NCBI GenBank assembly: GCA_039105265.1
Contig: JAPFFF010000012.1
Coordinates: 1,364,001 to 1,428,000, forward strand
Origin: Tritrichomonas musculus
Taxonomy: Eukaryota > Parabasalia > Tritrichomonadida > Tritrichomonadidae
Length of the DNA stretch: 64,000 nucleotides
Direction of reading: 5' to 3'
Part shown: one piece after another, positions 47,233 to 59,200 of the stretch
Layout of the letters: every line of letters starts with the position of its first letter
Position numbering within the stretch: position 1 is the stretch's first letter
Notes under the pieces: generated by a model
What the model was told of the DNA's origin: nothing
The model's database searches: none
The model's input: only the letters and a program-made list of their open reading frames with translations
Position numbers and translations under genes: made by a program

Positions 47233-50200
47233 TTACTCAGTTGTTGCCTTTGGGTTTCTTCTAGCCGATCTACGTCGGTTGTCAAGAGGAGGCAAAGAAA
47301 GAGAAGCAACGTCAGAATCTTTGATATCAGATCTCTTCATCTTAGATGAAGGAGTGATAGTAGAGCTGTTTCTTGAGCTTCTCAATGAATTTCCAAGTCT
47401 CTCTGCTTGTCCATGAGCCCAAAGTTTATCAGGATCAGCGATAATTTCTTCTTTTGTCTTTAGTTTAAGTTGTCTATTCAAGTATCCTTGTCTGAGCTTG
47501 TTTCTGTCCTGTCTGAACTTCTCTAGTTCAATTACGCAATTCTCTTCGAATGTTTGGTTTTCTTGTTCTTGCTTCTCTTCGACATTTCTAAGAGCAATGT
47601 CGTAATCGTTCTGATAAATTTCGGCATGATCGATTTCTTCGGCCTTTGTTCTTTCATTAATTTCTTTTTGGACAGCTTCAGCTTCTTCGAATCGACTTTG
47701 AATAAGAAGGAAACTCAATTGTCTTCTTAAAGATATAAGATGATTAGTGCTCTTGTTATAGATTCTTTGTTTCTTCTCTGAGTTCCATCTTTTATCGAAC
47801 TGTTCGAGTTCTTCTCTGTGTGAATTTCTAAGAAGATTTCGACGGTTCTTTTGATTGTTGATGAGTTCTCTTTCAAGTTGCTTTGTTTCTTCATCGAATT
47901 TCTTGAAAGATTCTTCAAATTGTTTATTGACTTCTTCAAACTCTTCCTTGGCAACAGCTTGATTTTCTTTCTTCTTCGCCATTTCGTAGTACTTGTTGAC
48001 ATGGTTAATTGTGCTGTTGCATTTAAGGCCTTCTTTGTAACGATGGTCACGTGCAAGAGACTTTCTTTCTTGGTTGAGAACATAAATAAGTTCTTGGAAT
48101 TGTTCAGTTGTTACGTTGTTCAATGGTTCGCCATGTTTAGCTTTCTCTTTCAGTTTCTGAAGCTCTGGAGAAACTTCAATGCTCCTGTAAACTGGTGGAT
48201 TAAAGAGAACATGAGAAGTGGACTTCATTGTTCTCTTTGTTGGTGCTTGGCGTGTTGTTGATGGCCTTGGGCTTGTTGATGATGCCAACGGTGTCGATTT
48301 GGCAGCTTGCAAGTCAATGTTTTGGTTGCTCCTTGGCGATGAAACACGAACAACTTGGTCTGGATTTGGTGTGATGATCATTGCTCCTTTGGGCGAATCA
48401 GCTGGAGCTGTGTTTATGAGCTTGCGTCGATTGCTTGGTGGCCTGTAAATGCTCGTTCCGCCATTGTCACGTTCTGCTGGCAAGATCAATACTGGACCGA
48501 GATTGAGGCGTCCTGTGCTTGATCGTGGTGAAAGTGCTGGACTGGTAACTGGTTCGTGAATTTGAACATCCGGACGAGGTGATTCTTGAGTGTTTCTCTT
48601 TCGACGTGGCGATGGTGCTGCACGATTGGGTTCGTCGTCTTCCTTTGCAGGCTCTTGTGGAGAGAATGTTTGTTCTTCCGGGACTTTGTCAAGGAAGGTC
48701 GGTTCACCATCTGATTCAACATTTTTAACAAAGCTCATCGAAGCTTCTGTGTTTTCGTCATTTGGTGGCTGCTTCTCTTGTCCGTCTTCACCAAGAGGAC
48801 GCTTAACGCTGAATGATTTATCAACGCTTGCATCGAACTCTTCTTCTTGATCTTTGGGCTTCTCTGGTTCTGCTTCTTCTTCTTGTTTTTGTTCTGGTTC
48901 AGCAACTTCTTGTTTTTCTTCTTCTTCTGGCTCCTTTTGGAGTTTGTCGGCAATGCTCTTGATGTTGAAGCTGAGTGATTCATTGGCTTCATCTTCATTT
49001 TCGCCAGATGCTTCTTCAGTGGCGTTTTCAACAGACTGGTTCTGGTCTGCTGGCTCGAGTTGGCTCTCTTCAGTTGGTGGCTGCTGTTCTTCTTCATTGT
49101 TGACAACTTCATCTTGTGGCTCGACTTGGTTTTCTTGGTCTTCGGCTTCATTGCCAACAAGATCGCCAATTGCATCTTGGAGCTGGTCTTCAATGTTTGT
49201 GGGTGGCTGTTCTTCGTTCTGTGCTTCTTCTTCTGCAGCTGGCTCGGCTACTTCAGCAGCTTGTTCTTCTTCCTCGTTTGGCTTGGCCTCGAGGAGGGCG
49301 TTGAGTTGGGTTGGATCAAGAAGTGAGCCTTTGAGTGCTTCTTCTTGTTGCTCTTCTTCTTCTTGTGCGGATCCGGCTGTCTCATCTGTTCTGAGGTCGC
49401 TGAGAACATTCATTGAATCATCAATTAGCTTACTTTCATGTGCTTTGGCTTCTTCTTCAGATTCGGGTGGAGCTTCTTCTGGTTCCTTTTCTGCGGTTTC
49501 TTCTTCTTCCTTTGGTTGTGTGAGTTGGTCCGCGAGATTCTTAATAGGAATATCAATATTCAATGGTTCTTGTGGTTTCTCTTCTTCTTCAGCATTTTCT
49601 TGTTCGGCAACTGCTTCTTCTTCATGTGGTTCTTCAACTACTTCTGGTTCTTTTTCGGCTACTTCTTCTTCTTCCTTTGGTTGTGTGAGTTGGTCTGCAA
49701 GATTCTTAAGAGGAATATCAATGTTCAGTGGTTCTTGTGGTTTCTCTTCTTCTTCTGTGTGTTCTTCTTGTTCGGCAACGGCTTCTTCTTCATGTGGTTC
49801 TTCAACTACTTCTGGTTCCTTTTCAGCTACTTCTTCTTCTTCCTTTGGTTGTGTGAGTTGGTCTGCAAGATTCTTAAGAGGAATATCAATGTTCAATGGT
49901 TCTTGTGGTTTCTCTTCTTCTTCTGTGTGTTCTTGTTCTGCTTCAGCTTCTTCCTCGTGTGGTTCTTCAACTACTTCTGGTTCCTTTTCTGCGGTTTCTT
50001 CTTCTTCCTTTGGTTGTGTGAGTTGGTCTGCAAGATTCTTAAGAGGAATATCAATGTTCAGTGGTTCTTGTGGTTTCTCTTCTTCTTCTGTGTGTTCTTC
50101 TTGTTCGGCAACGGCTTCTTCTTCATGTGGTTCTTCAACTACTTCTGGTTCCTTTTCAGCTACTTCTTCTTCTTCCTTTGGTTGTGTTAATTGATCTGCA

Positions 50201-53200
50201 AGATTCTTAAGAGGAATATCAATGTTCAATGGTTCTTGTGGCTTCTCTTCTTCTTCTGTGTGCTCTTGTTCTGCTTCAGCTTCTTCCTCGTGTGGTTCTT
50301 CAACTACTTCTGGTTCTTTTTCTGCGGTTTCTTCTTCTTCCTTTGGTTGTGTGAGTTGGTCTGCAAGATTCTTAAGAGGAATATCAATGTTTAGTGGTTC
50401 TTGTGGTTTCTCTTCTTCTTCAGCACTTTCTTGTTCGGCAACTGCTTCTTCCTCATGTGGTTCTTCAACTACTTCTGGTTCCTTTTCTGCGGTTTCTTCT
50501 TCTTCCTTTGGTTGTGTGAGTTGGTCCGCGAGATTCTTAATAGGAATATCAATATTCAATGGTTCTTGTGGTTTCTCTTCTTCTTCAGCATTTTCTTGTT
50601 CGGCAACTGCTTCTTCTTCATGTGGTTCTTCAACTACTTCTGGTTCTTTTTCGGCTACTTCTTCTTCTTCCTTTGGTTTTGTTAGTTGATCTGCAAGATT
50701 CTTAAGAGGAATATCAATGTTCAATGGTTCTTGTGGTTTCTCTTCTTCTTCAGCATTTTCTTGTTCTGCTTCAGCTTCTTCTTCATTATGGACTTCAGCT
50801 TCTTCTGCTTGTTTCTCTGCGGCCTCTTCTTCTTCCTTTGGTTGTGTGAGTTGATCTGCAAGATTCTTAAGAGGAATATCAATGTTCAATGGTTCTTGTG
50901 GTTTCTCTTCTTCTTCTGTGTGTTCTTCTTGTTCAGCAACGGCTTCTTCTTCATGTGGTTCTTCAACTACTTCTGGTTCTTTTTCGGCTACTTCTTCTTC
51001 TTCCTTTGGTTGTGTTAATTGATCTGCGAGATTCTTAAGAGGAATATCAATATTCAATGGTTCTTGTGGTTTCTCTTCTTCTTCTGTGTGTTCTTGTTCT
51101 GCTTCAGCTTCTTCTTCATTATGGACTTCAGCTTCTTCTGGTTCTTTTTCTGCGGTTTCTTCTTCTTCCTTTGGTTGTGTGAGTTGGTCTGCAAGATTCT
51201 TAAGAGGAATATCAATGTTCAATGGTTCTTGTGGCTTCTCTTCTTCTTCTGTGTGTTCTTGTTCTGCTTCAGCTTCTTCCTCGTGTGGTTCTTCAACTAC
51301 TTCTGGTTCCTTTTCTGCGGCTTCTTCTTCTTCCTTTGGTTGCATTAATTGATCTGCAAGATTCTTAATTGGGATATCAATGTTCAATGGTTCTTGTGGT
51401 TTCTCTTCTTCTTCAGCATTTTCTTGTTCGGCCACATTGTCAATTGGAACTTCTTCTAATTGAGTTTCATCTTGAGCTTCGTCCTTCCTAGCTTCCTTCA
51501 ATTCTTTAAGTTCAGCATCCTTTTGCTCTTCGAGTCCATCTTCATTATCTGATTCTGACTGAGGCTCTTGCTGTTGAAGGATTTGTTCAGCAACGTTTAC
51601 AAGTTGAACATCTTCAAGAAGTTTGTTGGTAATTATTTCTTCTTTCTTAGCATCTTCTTCTAATTGCTCTGAAAGTTTTTCTTTTTCAGCAGAATCTTCA
51701 AGAAGTTTCTCTGCGAGATTCTCAAGTTGATCAGCCAACTTCTCTCCTCCTTGTTCTTCTTCATTGTGTGTTTCTTCTACTTCGGCCTCAGCTTCTTCTT
51801 CATGATGATTTCCTTCATCTTCAGCTTGTTCTTCTTCTTCTTCGATGTTGTTAGTGTTTCTAAACAAGTTGAGCTGATCTTTAACCAAGTCATTGAGTGT
51901 CTTGGCATGAAGAGGTTGCTGAATTATTATTGTGTCGCTGTCATGATCATTCACAGCATTTGATTCAGAAGAGACGTGGTTTAGTTCATCATTGAATGAT
52001 TTCTCAAGAACAGCTTCTTCAACATCTTTGAAGTGTTCTTGTTCAATTGCACTGCTTGATCCATTGTCTTCATCTTCGAGAAGTGGCTCTTTTTGTGGAG
52101 CTGTCTTTGATTTGGATCGTCTAGCTGATAAGGATGATGAAGGATGTTCTGGTTCATGGATTGCAATTTCTTGTTTGGCTTCTTCTTCGTTGTTGGACTC
52201 TTCTTTAGGTTGCTCTTCTTCTTCTTGTTGCTGCTGTGTAAGAATATTGAGTGGCTTTAAGAGAGTATCACGTAAAGCATCTTCACCTTCAATGTTTTCT
52301 TCTGAAGCAACCTTTGGAATTGTATCATCAAGTGGTCCTTCTCCTGATTCAAGTGGTTGTTCTGATTCTTCTGGACGATTTCCAAATTCATTACGAAGAA
52401 CTTCACTTGCAAAGTTGTTCTCATTGTGTTTCTCAATAGCTGATTCTGGATAAAGAAGTGAGCGATAATGTTGGTTGTCGTCTTCTTGTTCTGCTAATTC
52501 ACGGGATTCTTGTTCTTCAATTTCTTTCTCGAGTGGATGGCCTGGCATGCCACGATCAACATTGGCGGTAACATTGTCGTAGCAGCCATTGCGATCTTCT
52601 GTGATTGGTACTAAAACTTCATAGCCAAGTGGGCCTTCATTAATAACAGCTTCTTCTTCTTCTGGTGCTTTCTCAAGTTCTTGTTGTTCTGCTTGTTCTT
52701 CGCTCGGAATTTCTTCTGCTTGTTTTGGTTGTTCACCAAATAATGCTTGCTGATTGATGAGTTTTTCTAATGCGCCTGGTTCTTGTTGTTCTTCTTTTTC
52801 TGGATCTTCTTCCTCTTCAATATGAATCTCTTCTGCTTGTTTCTCTTCTTCTTCTGCTTGTTTCTCTTCTTCTTCAGCTTGTTTCTCTTCTTCTTCAGCT
52901 TGTTTCTCTTCTTCACCTTGTTTCTCTTCTTCTTCTGGTTGTTTCTCTTCTTCGCCTTGTTTCTCTTCTTCTTCTGGTTGTTTCTCTTCTTCGCCTTGTT
53001 TTTCTTCTTCTTCAGCTGGTTGTTCACCAAACAATGCTCGTTGGTTAATAAGATTTTCTAATGCGCCTGCTGGTTTGTTATCAGCTTCGCTTTCTATCTC
53101 AGCCTTTTGTGATTCGCTACCAGCTTCTGTAGCGGGTGATAATTCTGGTTCTTTGTTTTCTTCTTTTTCAGCATTGGCGGCATTGATTTCCTCAGCATCT

Positions 53201-56200
53201 TTTCCATGTTCCCAATCTTGTGTGACTGATGTGTTAGTGTCAAGCTCTGACTCTGTGACAGCATTGGGCTTCAAGAGGCTGTTTGCAGCTTCATTCAAAA
53301 TATCCTGTGGTAACAATGCGTCTTCTTCTTCTGGACGATTTCCAAATTCATTACGAAGAACTTCACTTGCAAAGTTGTTCTCATTGTGTTTCTCAATAGC
53401 TGATTCTGGATAAAGAAGTGAGCGATAATGTTTGCTGTCATCTTCTTGTTCTGCTAATTCTCGAGATTCTTGTTCTTCAATTTCTTTCTCGAGTGGATGG
53501 CCTGGCATGCCACGATCAACATTGGCGGTAACATTGTCGTAGCAGCCATTGCGATCTTCTGTGATTGGAATTAAAACTTCATAGCCAAGTGGGCCTTCAT
53601 TAATAACAGCTTCTTCTTCTTCTGGTGCTTTCTCAAGTTCTTGTTGTTCTGCTTGTTCTTCGCTTGGAATTTCTTCTGCTTGTTTTGGTTGTTCACCAAA
53701 TAATGCTTGCTGATTGATGAGTTTTTCTAATGCGCCTGGTTCTTGTTGTTCTTCTTTTTCTGGATCTTCTTCCTCTTCAATATGAATTTCTTCTGCTTGT
53801 TTCTCTTCTTCTTCAGCTTGTTTCTCTTCTTCACCTTGTTTTTCTTCTTCTTCTGCTTGTTTCTCTTCTTCACCTTGTTTTTCTTCTTCTTCAGCTTGTT
53901 TCTCTTCTGTTGGTTGTTCACCAAACAATGCTCGTTGGTCAATAAGATTTTCTAATGCTCCTGCTGGTTTGTTATCAGCTTCACTTTCTGTTTCAATCTT
54001 CTGTGATTCACTGCCAGCTTCAGAAGCTTGGAATAATTCTTGTTCGTTGTTTTCTTCTTTTTCAGCATTGGCAGCATTGATTTCTTCAACATCTTTTCCA
54101 TGTTCCCATTCTTGTGTAACTGAAGTATTTGTTTCGAGTTCTGACTCTGTGACAGCATTCAAAAGCTTAGAAATAGGAGCAAGTAATGATTCTCCTTCTT
54201 CTTCTTGTGGAAGAAGAGATGCATAGTAATTAGCATCTTCTTCTTGTTCGGCAGCTTCTCGGGATTCTTGTTCTTCAATTTCTTTCTCAAGTGGATGGCC
54301 TGGCATGCCACGATCAACATTGGCTGCAACATTGTCATAGCAGCCATTACGATCTTCCTTGATTGGAACTAAAACTTCTGGCTCGAATATTGGTCTTTCT
54401 TGTGCGAATAATGGAGAAGCATCAATCAAGTTCTCTAAATCGCATGGTTCTGATAATGGTGAAGGTGGCTTGTTTTGTTCATCATTTTCAGCAATGGTTG
54501 TGTTGATTTCTTCAGCATCTTTGTGGTGTTCCGTTTCATTATTGAGAGAAGTGTCTTTACGAATATCTGTTTCAGTGAGAACATTTAATGACTTAGAAAG
54601 ATCTTCAAGTGGTCTTTCTACTTCATCTGGACGTGTGCCAAATTCATTGCGAAGAACTTCACTGGCAAAGTTGTTGCCAAAGTGAGCTGCAATTACTGAT
54701 TCTGGATAGAGAAGTGATTGATAATAAGCTGAATCAGCAGCATTTTCTGCAGCTTCTCTGACTGCTTGTTCTTCGAGTTCTTTCTCAAGTTGATTTCCTG
54801 GCATTCCACGATCTGCATTGACATTGATTCCATCATAGCATCCGTTTCGGTCTGGATTGGGAGTAATCAATGATGTTGGCTCAAGTGGGCTATCAACAAT
54901 TGGCTCAAGAAGAGCTTCATTGAATAATGGATAAGGATTGAAAAGATTCTCGAGTGGTCGAGCTGGTGGCTCTGATTCTGCTTCTGATGGATGTGATGAT
55001 GGTTGGTTCAACCTTTCATCACGATGTGCTTTAGAGGTGTTGACTTCTTCCGCCTCTTTGCCATGTTCAATGTCATTGTTGAAGGATGTATCTGTGGCAA
55101 TCTCGGTTTCTGTAAGAACATTTAATGATTTAGGAAGATTTTCAAGAATGCCTGCTTCTTCTGGACGATTTCCAAATTCATTACGAAGAACTTCACTTGC
55201 AAAGTTGTTCTCATTGTGTTTCTCAATAGCTGATTCTGGATAAAGAAGTGAGCGATAATGTCTGCAGTCATCTTCTTGTTCAGCAGCTTCACGGGATTCT
55301 TGTTCTTCAATTTCTTTCTCGAGTGGATGGCCTGGCATGCCACGATCAACATTGGCGGTAACATTGTCGTAGCAGCCATTGCGATCTTCTGTGATTGGTA
55401 CTAAAACTTCATAGCCAAGTGGATTTTCTGCTAAATTGGTTGGAAGTTCGTTGAATGATTTCAATGAGCGTGTTGGTGTTTCATCTGTTGAAACTGGCAT
55501 GTTCTTTTCATACTGAGCTGCCCTAACTGTGTTGATTTCTTCTGCATCTTTGCCATGTTCGATATAATTGTTAAATGAGGTATCTGTGGCAATTTCTGTT
55601 TCAGAAAGAACATTTAATGGTCTGCCAGGAAGATCTTCTGGTAGAGATTCTTCGGATTGTTTTGGTTCATTAATTTCATCAGATGATTTTGGTTCATTAA
55701 TTTCATCACGATGTGCTTTAGAGGTGTTGACTTCTTCTGCATCTTTGTTGTGTTCAATGTCATTGTTGAAGGATGTATCTGTGGCAATCTCGGTTTCAGA
55801 AAGAACATTTAATGATTTAGGAAGATTTTCAAGAATGCTTGGTTCTTCTGGACGATTTCCAAATTCATTACGAAGAACTTCACTTGCAAAGTTGTTCTCA
55901 TTGTGTTTCTCAATAGCTGATTCTGGATAAAGAAGTGAGCGATAATGTTTGCTGTCATCTTCTTGTTCTGCTGCTTCTCGGGATTCTTGTTCTTCAATTT
56001 CTTTCTCGAGTGGATGGCCTGGCATGCCACGATCAACATTGGCGGTAAAATTGTCGTAGCAGCCATTGCGATCTTCTGTGATTGGTACTAAAACTTCATA
56101 TCCAAGTGGGCCTTCTGTTAGTTCAGCTGGTTTGCCCTGAAGATAGCATTGATAATTTTTATTATCGTCTTCTTGTTCTGCTAATTCACGGGCTTCTTGT

Positions 56201-59200
56201 TCTTCAATTTCTTTCTCAAGTGGATGGCCTGGCATGCCACGATCAACATTAGCTGCAACATTGTCATAGCATCCATTGCGATCCTGTGTAATTTGAACTA
56301 ATACTTCTGGTTCAAGAGGTGCTTCAGCTGAAATTAAAGCTTCCTCTGTAATATCTTCAGGTTCTTCTTCCTCTTCTTCAATTTGAACTTCTGGTTCATT
56401 AAGATGAGATTGATAATTCATTGTATCTTCTTCTAGTTCGGCAGCTTCTCGGCCTTCTTGTTCTTCAATTTCTTTCTCAAGTGGATGGCCTGGCATGCCA
56501 CGATCAACATTGGCTGCAACATTGTCGTAGCAGCCATTGCGATCTTCCTTGATTGGAACTAAAACTTCATAGCCAAGTGGGCCTTCGGTTGGTTCTATTG
56601 GTTCTCCTTGAAGTTGGCATTGGTAATGTTGGTTGTCGTCTTCTTGTTCTGCTGCTTCTCGGGATTCTTGTTCTTCAATTTCTTTCTCGAGTGGATGGCC
56701 TGGCATGCCACGATCAACATTGGCGGTAACATTGTCGTAGCAGCCATTGCGATCTTCTGTGATTGGTACTAAAACTTCATAGCCAAGTGGATTTTCTGCT
56801 AAATTGGTTGGAAGTTCGTTGAATGATTTCAATGAGCGTGTTGGTGTTTCATCTGTTGAAACTGGCATGTTCTTTTCATACTGAGCTGCCCTATCTGTGT
56901 TGATTTCTTCTGCATCTTTACCATGTTCGATATAATTGTTAAATGAAGTGTCGGATGCAATTTCTGTTTCAGAAAGAACATTTAATGTCTTAGGAAGATC
57001 ATCAGAATCTGGATAAAGAAGTGAACGATAATGTTTGTCGTCATCTTCTTGTTCAGCAGCTTCTCGGGCTTCTTGTTCTTCAATTTCTTTCTCAAGTGGA
57101 TGGCCTGGCATGCCACGATCAACATTGGCTGTAATATTGTCGTAGCAACCATTGCGATCTTCTTTGATTGGAATTAAAACTTCATATCCAAGTGGACCTT
57201 CGCCCAAGATTACTGGAGCTTCACTATATGCATCAAATGTGCATGCTTGAGCTTCATCAGAAGATGTTGATAATGGTTTGTTCTTTTCATCTTTGGTAGC
57301 TTTTTTGGTGTTGATTTCTTCTGCATCTTTTCCATGCTCTAAATCATTATTAAATGATTCATCTGTGAATATTTCGGTTTCGGATACAACATTTCGTGAT
57401 CGAAGAAGTGGCATTCCTTCTTCAGTTCGAGTACCAAATTCATTACGAAGAACTTCACTCGCCATATTATTAGCAAAGTGGTCACCTAAAACTGATTCTG
57501 GATAAAGAAGTGAGCGATAGTTTCTAGTATCATTTTCATGTTCAGCGGCTTCGCGGGCTTCTTGTTCTTCTATTTCTTTTTCAAGTGGATGGCCTGGCAT
57601 GCCACGATCAACGTTTGCTGTAACATTATCATAGCAGCCATTTCGGTCTTCTTTGATTGGAATTAAAACATCATAGCCTAGAGGAGCATCTGCGAAGGAT
57701 GGGAGGTTGGTCAAATCATCATAAGGATAACCAGCCGATTCATCGCCATTTGCTGAAGAATGAGTAGAAAATTCTTCTTCTTTTTCAGCAGCTTTTAAGT
57801 TAATTTCTTCAGCATCTTTTCCATGTTCCCAATCATGGGTCATGGAAGAATCTGTACGAACATCTGAATCAGTTACAACGCTTAATAAAATTGGTTTTTC
57901 TTTAAGATGAGTGGAATAATATGAAGTATCGTTTTCTTGTTCAGCAACTTCGCGAGCTTCTTGTTCTCCAATTTCTTTCTCAAGTGGATGGCCTGGCATG
58001 CCACGATCAATGTTGGCCGTAACATTGTCATAGCAGCCATTGCGATCTTCCTTGATTGGAATTAGAACTTCAGGTTCAAGTGGACTTTCTGCTGGTTCAA
58101 GTGGTGCTCCATCTTGAAGATGACATTCATAATCTTCTTTGTCTTCTTCTTGCTCTGCTAATTCACGAGCTTCTTGTTCTTCAATTTCTTTCTCAAGTGG
58201 ATGGCCTGGCATGCCACGATCAATGTTGGCCGTAACATTGTCATAACAGCCGTTACGATCTTCCTTGATTGGAACTAAAACTTCAGGTTCAAGTGGACTT
58301 TCTGCTGGTTCAAGTGGTGCTCCATCTTGAAGATGACATTCATAATCTTCTTTGTCTTCTTCTTGCTCTGCTAATTCACGAGCTTCTTGTTCTTCAATTT
58401 CTTTCTCAAGTGGATGGCCTGGCATACCACGATCAATGTTGGCCGTAACATTGTCATAGCAGCCATTGCGATCTTCCTTGATTGGAATTAGAACTTCAGG
58501 TTCAAGTGGACTTTCTGCTGGTTCAAGTGGTGCTCCATCTTGAAGATGACATTCATAATCTTCTTTGTCTTCTTCTTGTTCGGCGGCTTCGCGAGCTTCT
58601 TGTTCTTCAATTTCTTTCTCAAGTGGATGGCCTGGCATGCCACGATCAATGTTGGCCGTAACATTGTCATAGCAGCCATTGCGATCTTCCTTGATTGGAA
58701 TTAGAACTTCAGGTTCAAGTGGACTTTCTGCTGGTTCAAGTGGTGTTCCATCTTGAAGATGACATTCATAATCTTCTTTGTCTTCTTCTTGTTCGGCGGC
58801 TTCGCGAGCTTCCTGTTCTTCGATCTCTTTTTCAAGTGGATTTCCTGGCATACCACGATCAATATTAGCGTTTAGATCGTCATAACATTTATTCCTATCT
58901 GGCGCGATATCAACAAGATTTATTGGTTCAAAAACGTCTTTCTTTTTGGATTTTGGCCTTTCCTGCAAAGAGCTTCTGGCCTTCACAGAATACCCTTGAG
59001 CATCATAGTATCCAACATTATTAGCATTTTGTGTGTCTGTATCATCAATGGTTTTAATGCGCTTGTGGCGGCGGTTCTTTTGTTTTTCTAAGAACTCTTT
59101 AGTTGGTGGAGAATCATAAACATGATTAATTGGAGTAAAATCTAAAACAATTCTTCTATTATTTTTTTTATTAATAATTACTCTGCCTTTTGGTGAGGTA

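Noticed and set aside
48854-50194. 446-codon plus-strand open frame (Ser/Cys/Gly-rich) and other long frames opposite the giant gene
   Set aside because: They are the mirror of the Glu-rich repeats of the minus-strand gene, with the same periodicity and biased composition expected of antisense low-complexity sequence.
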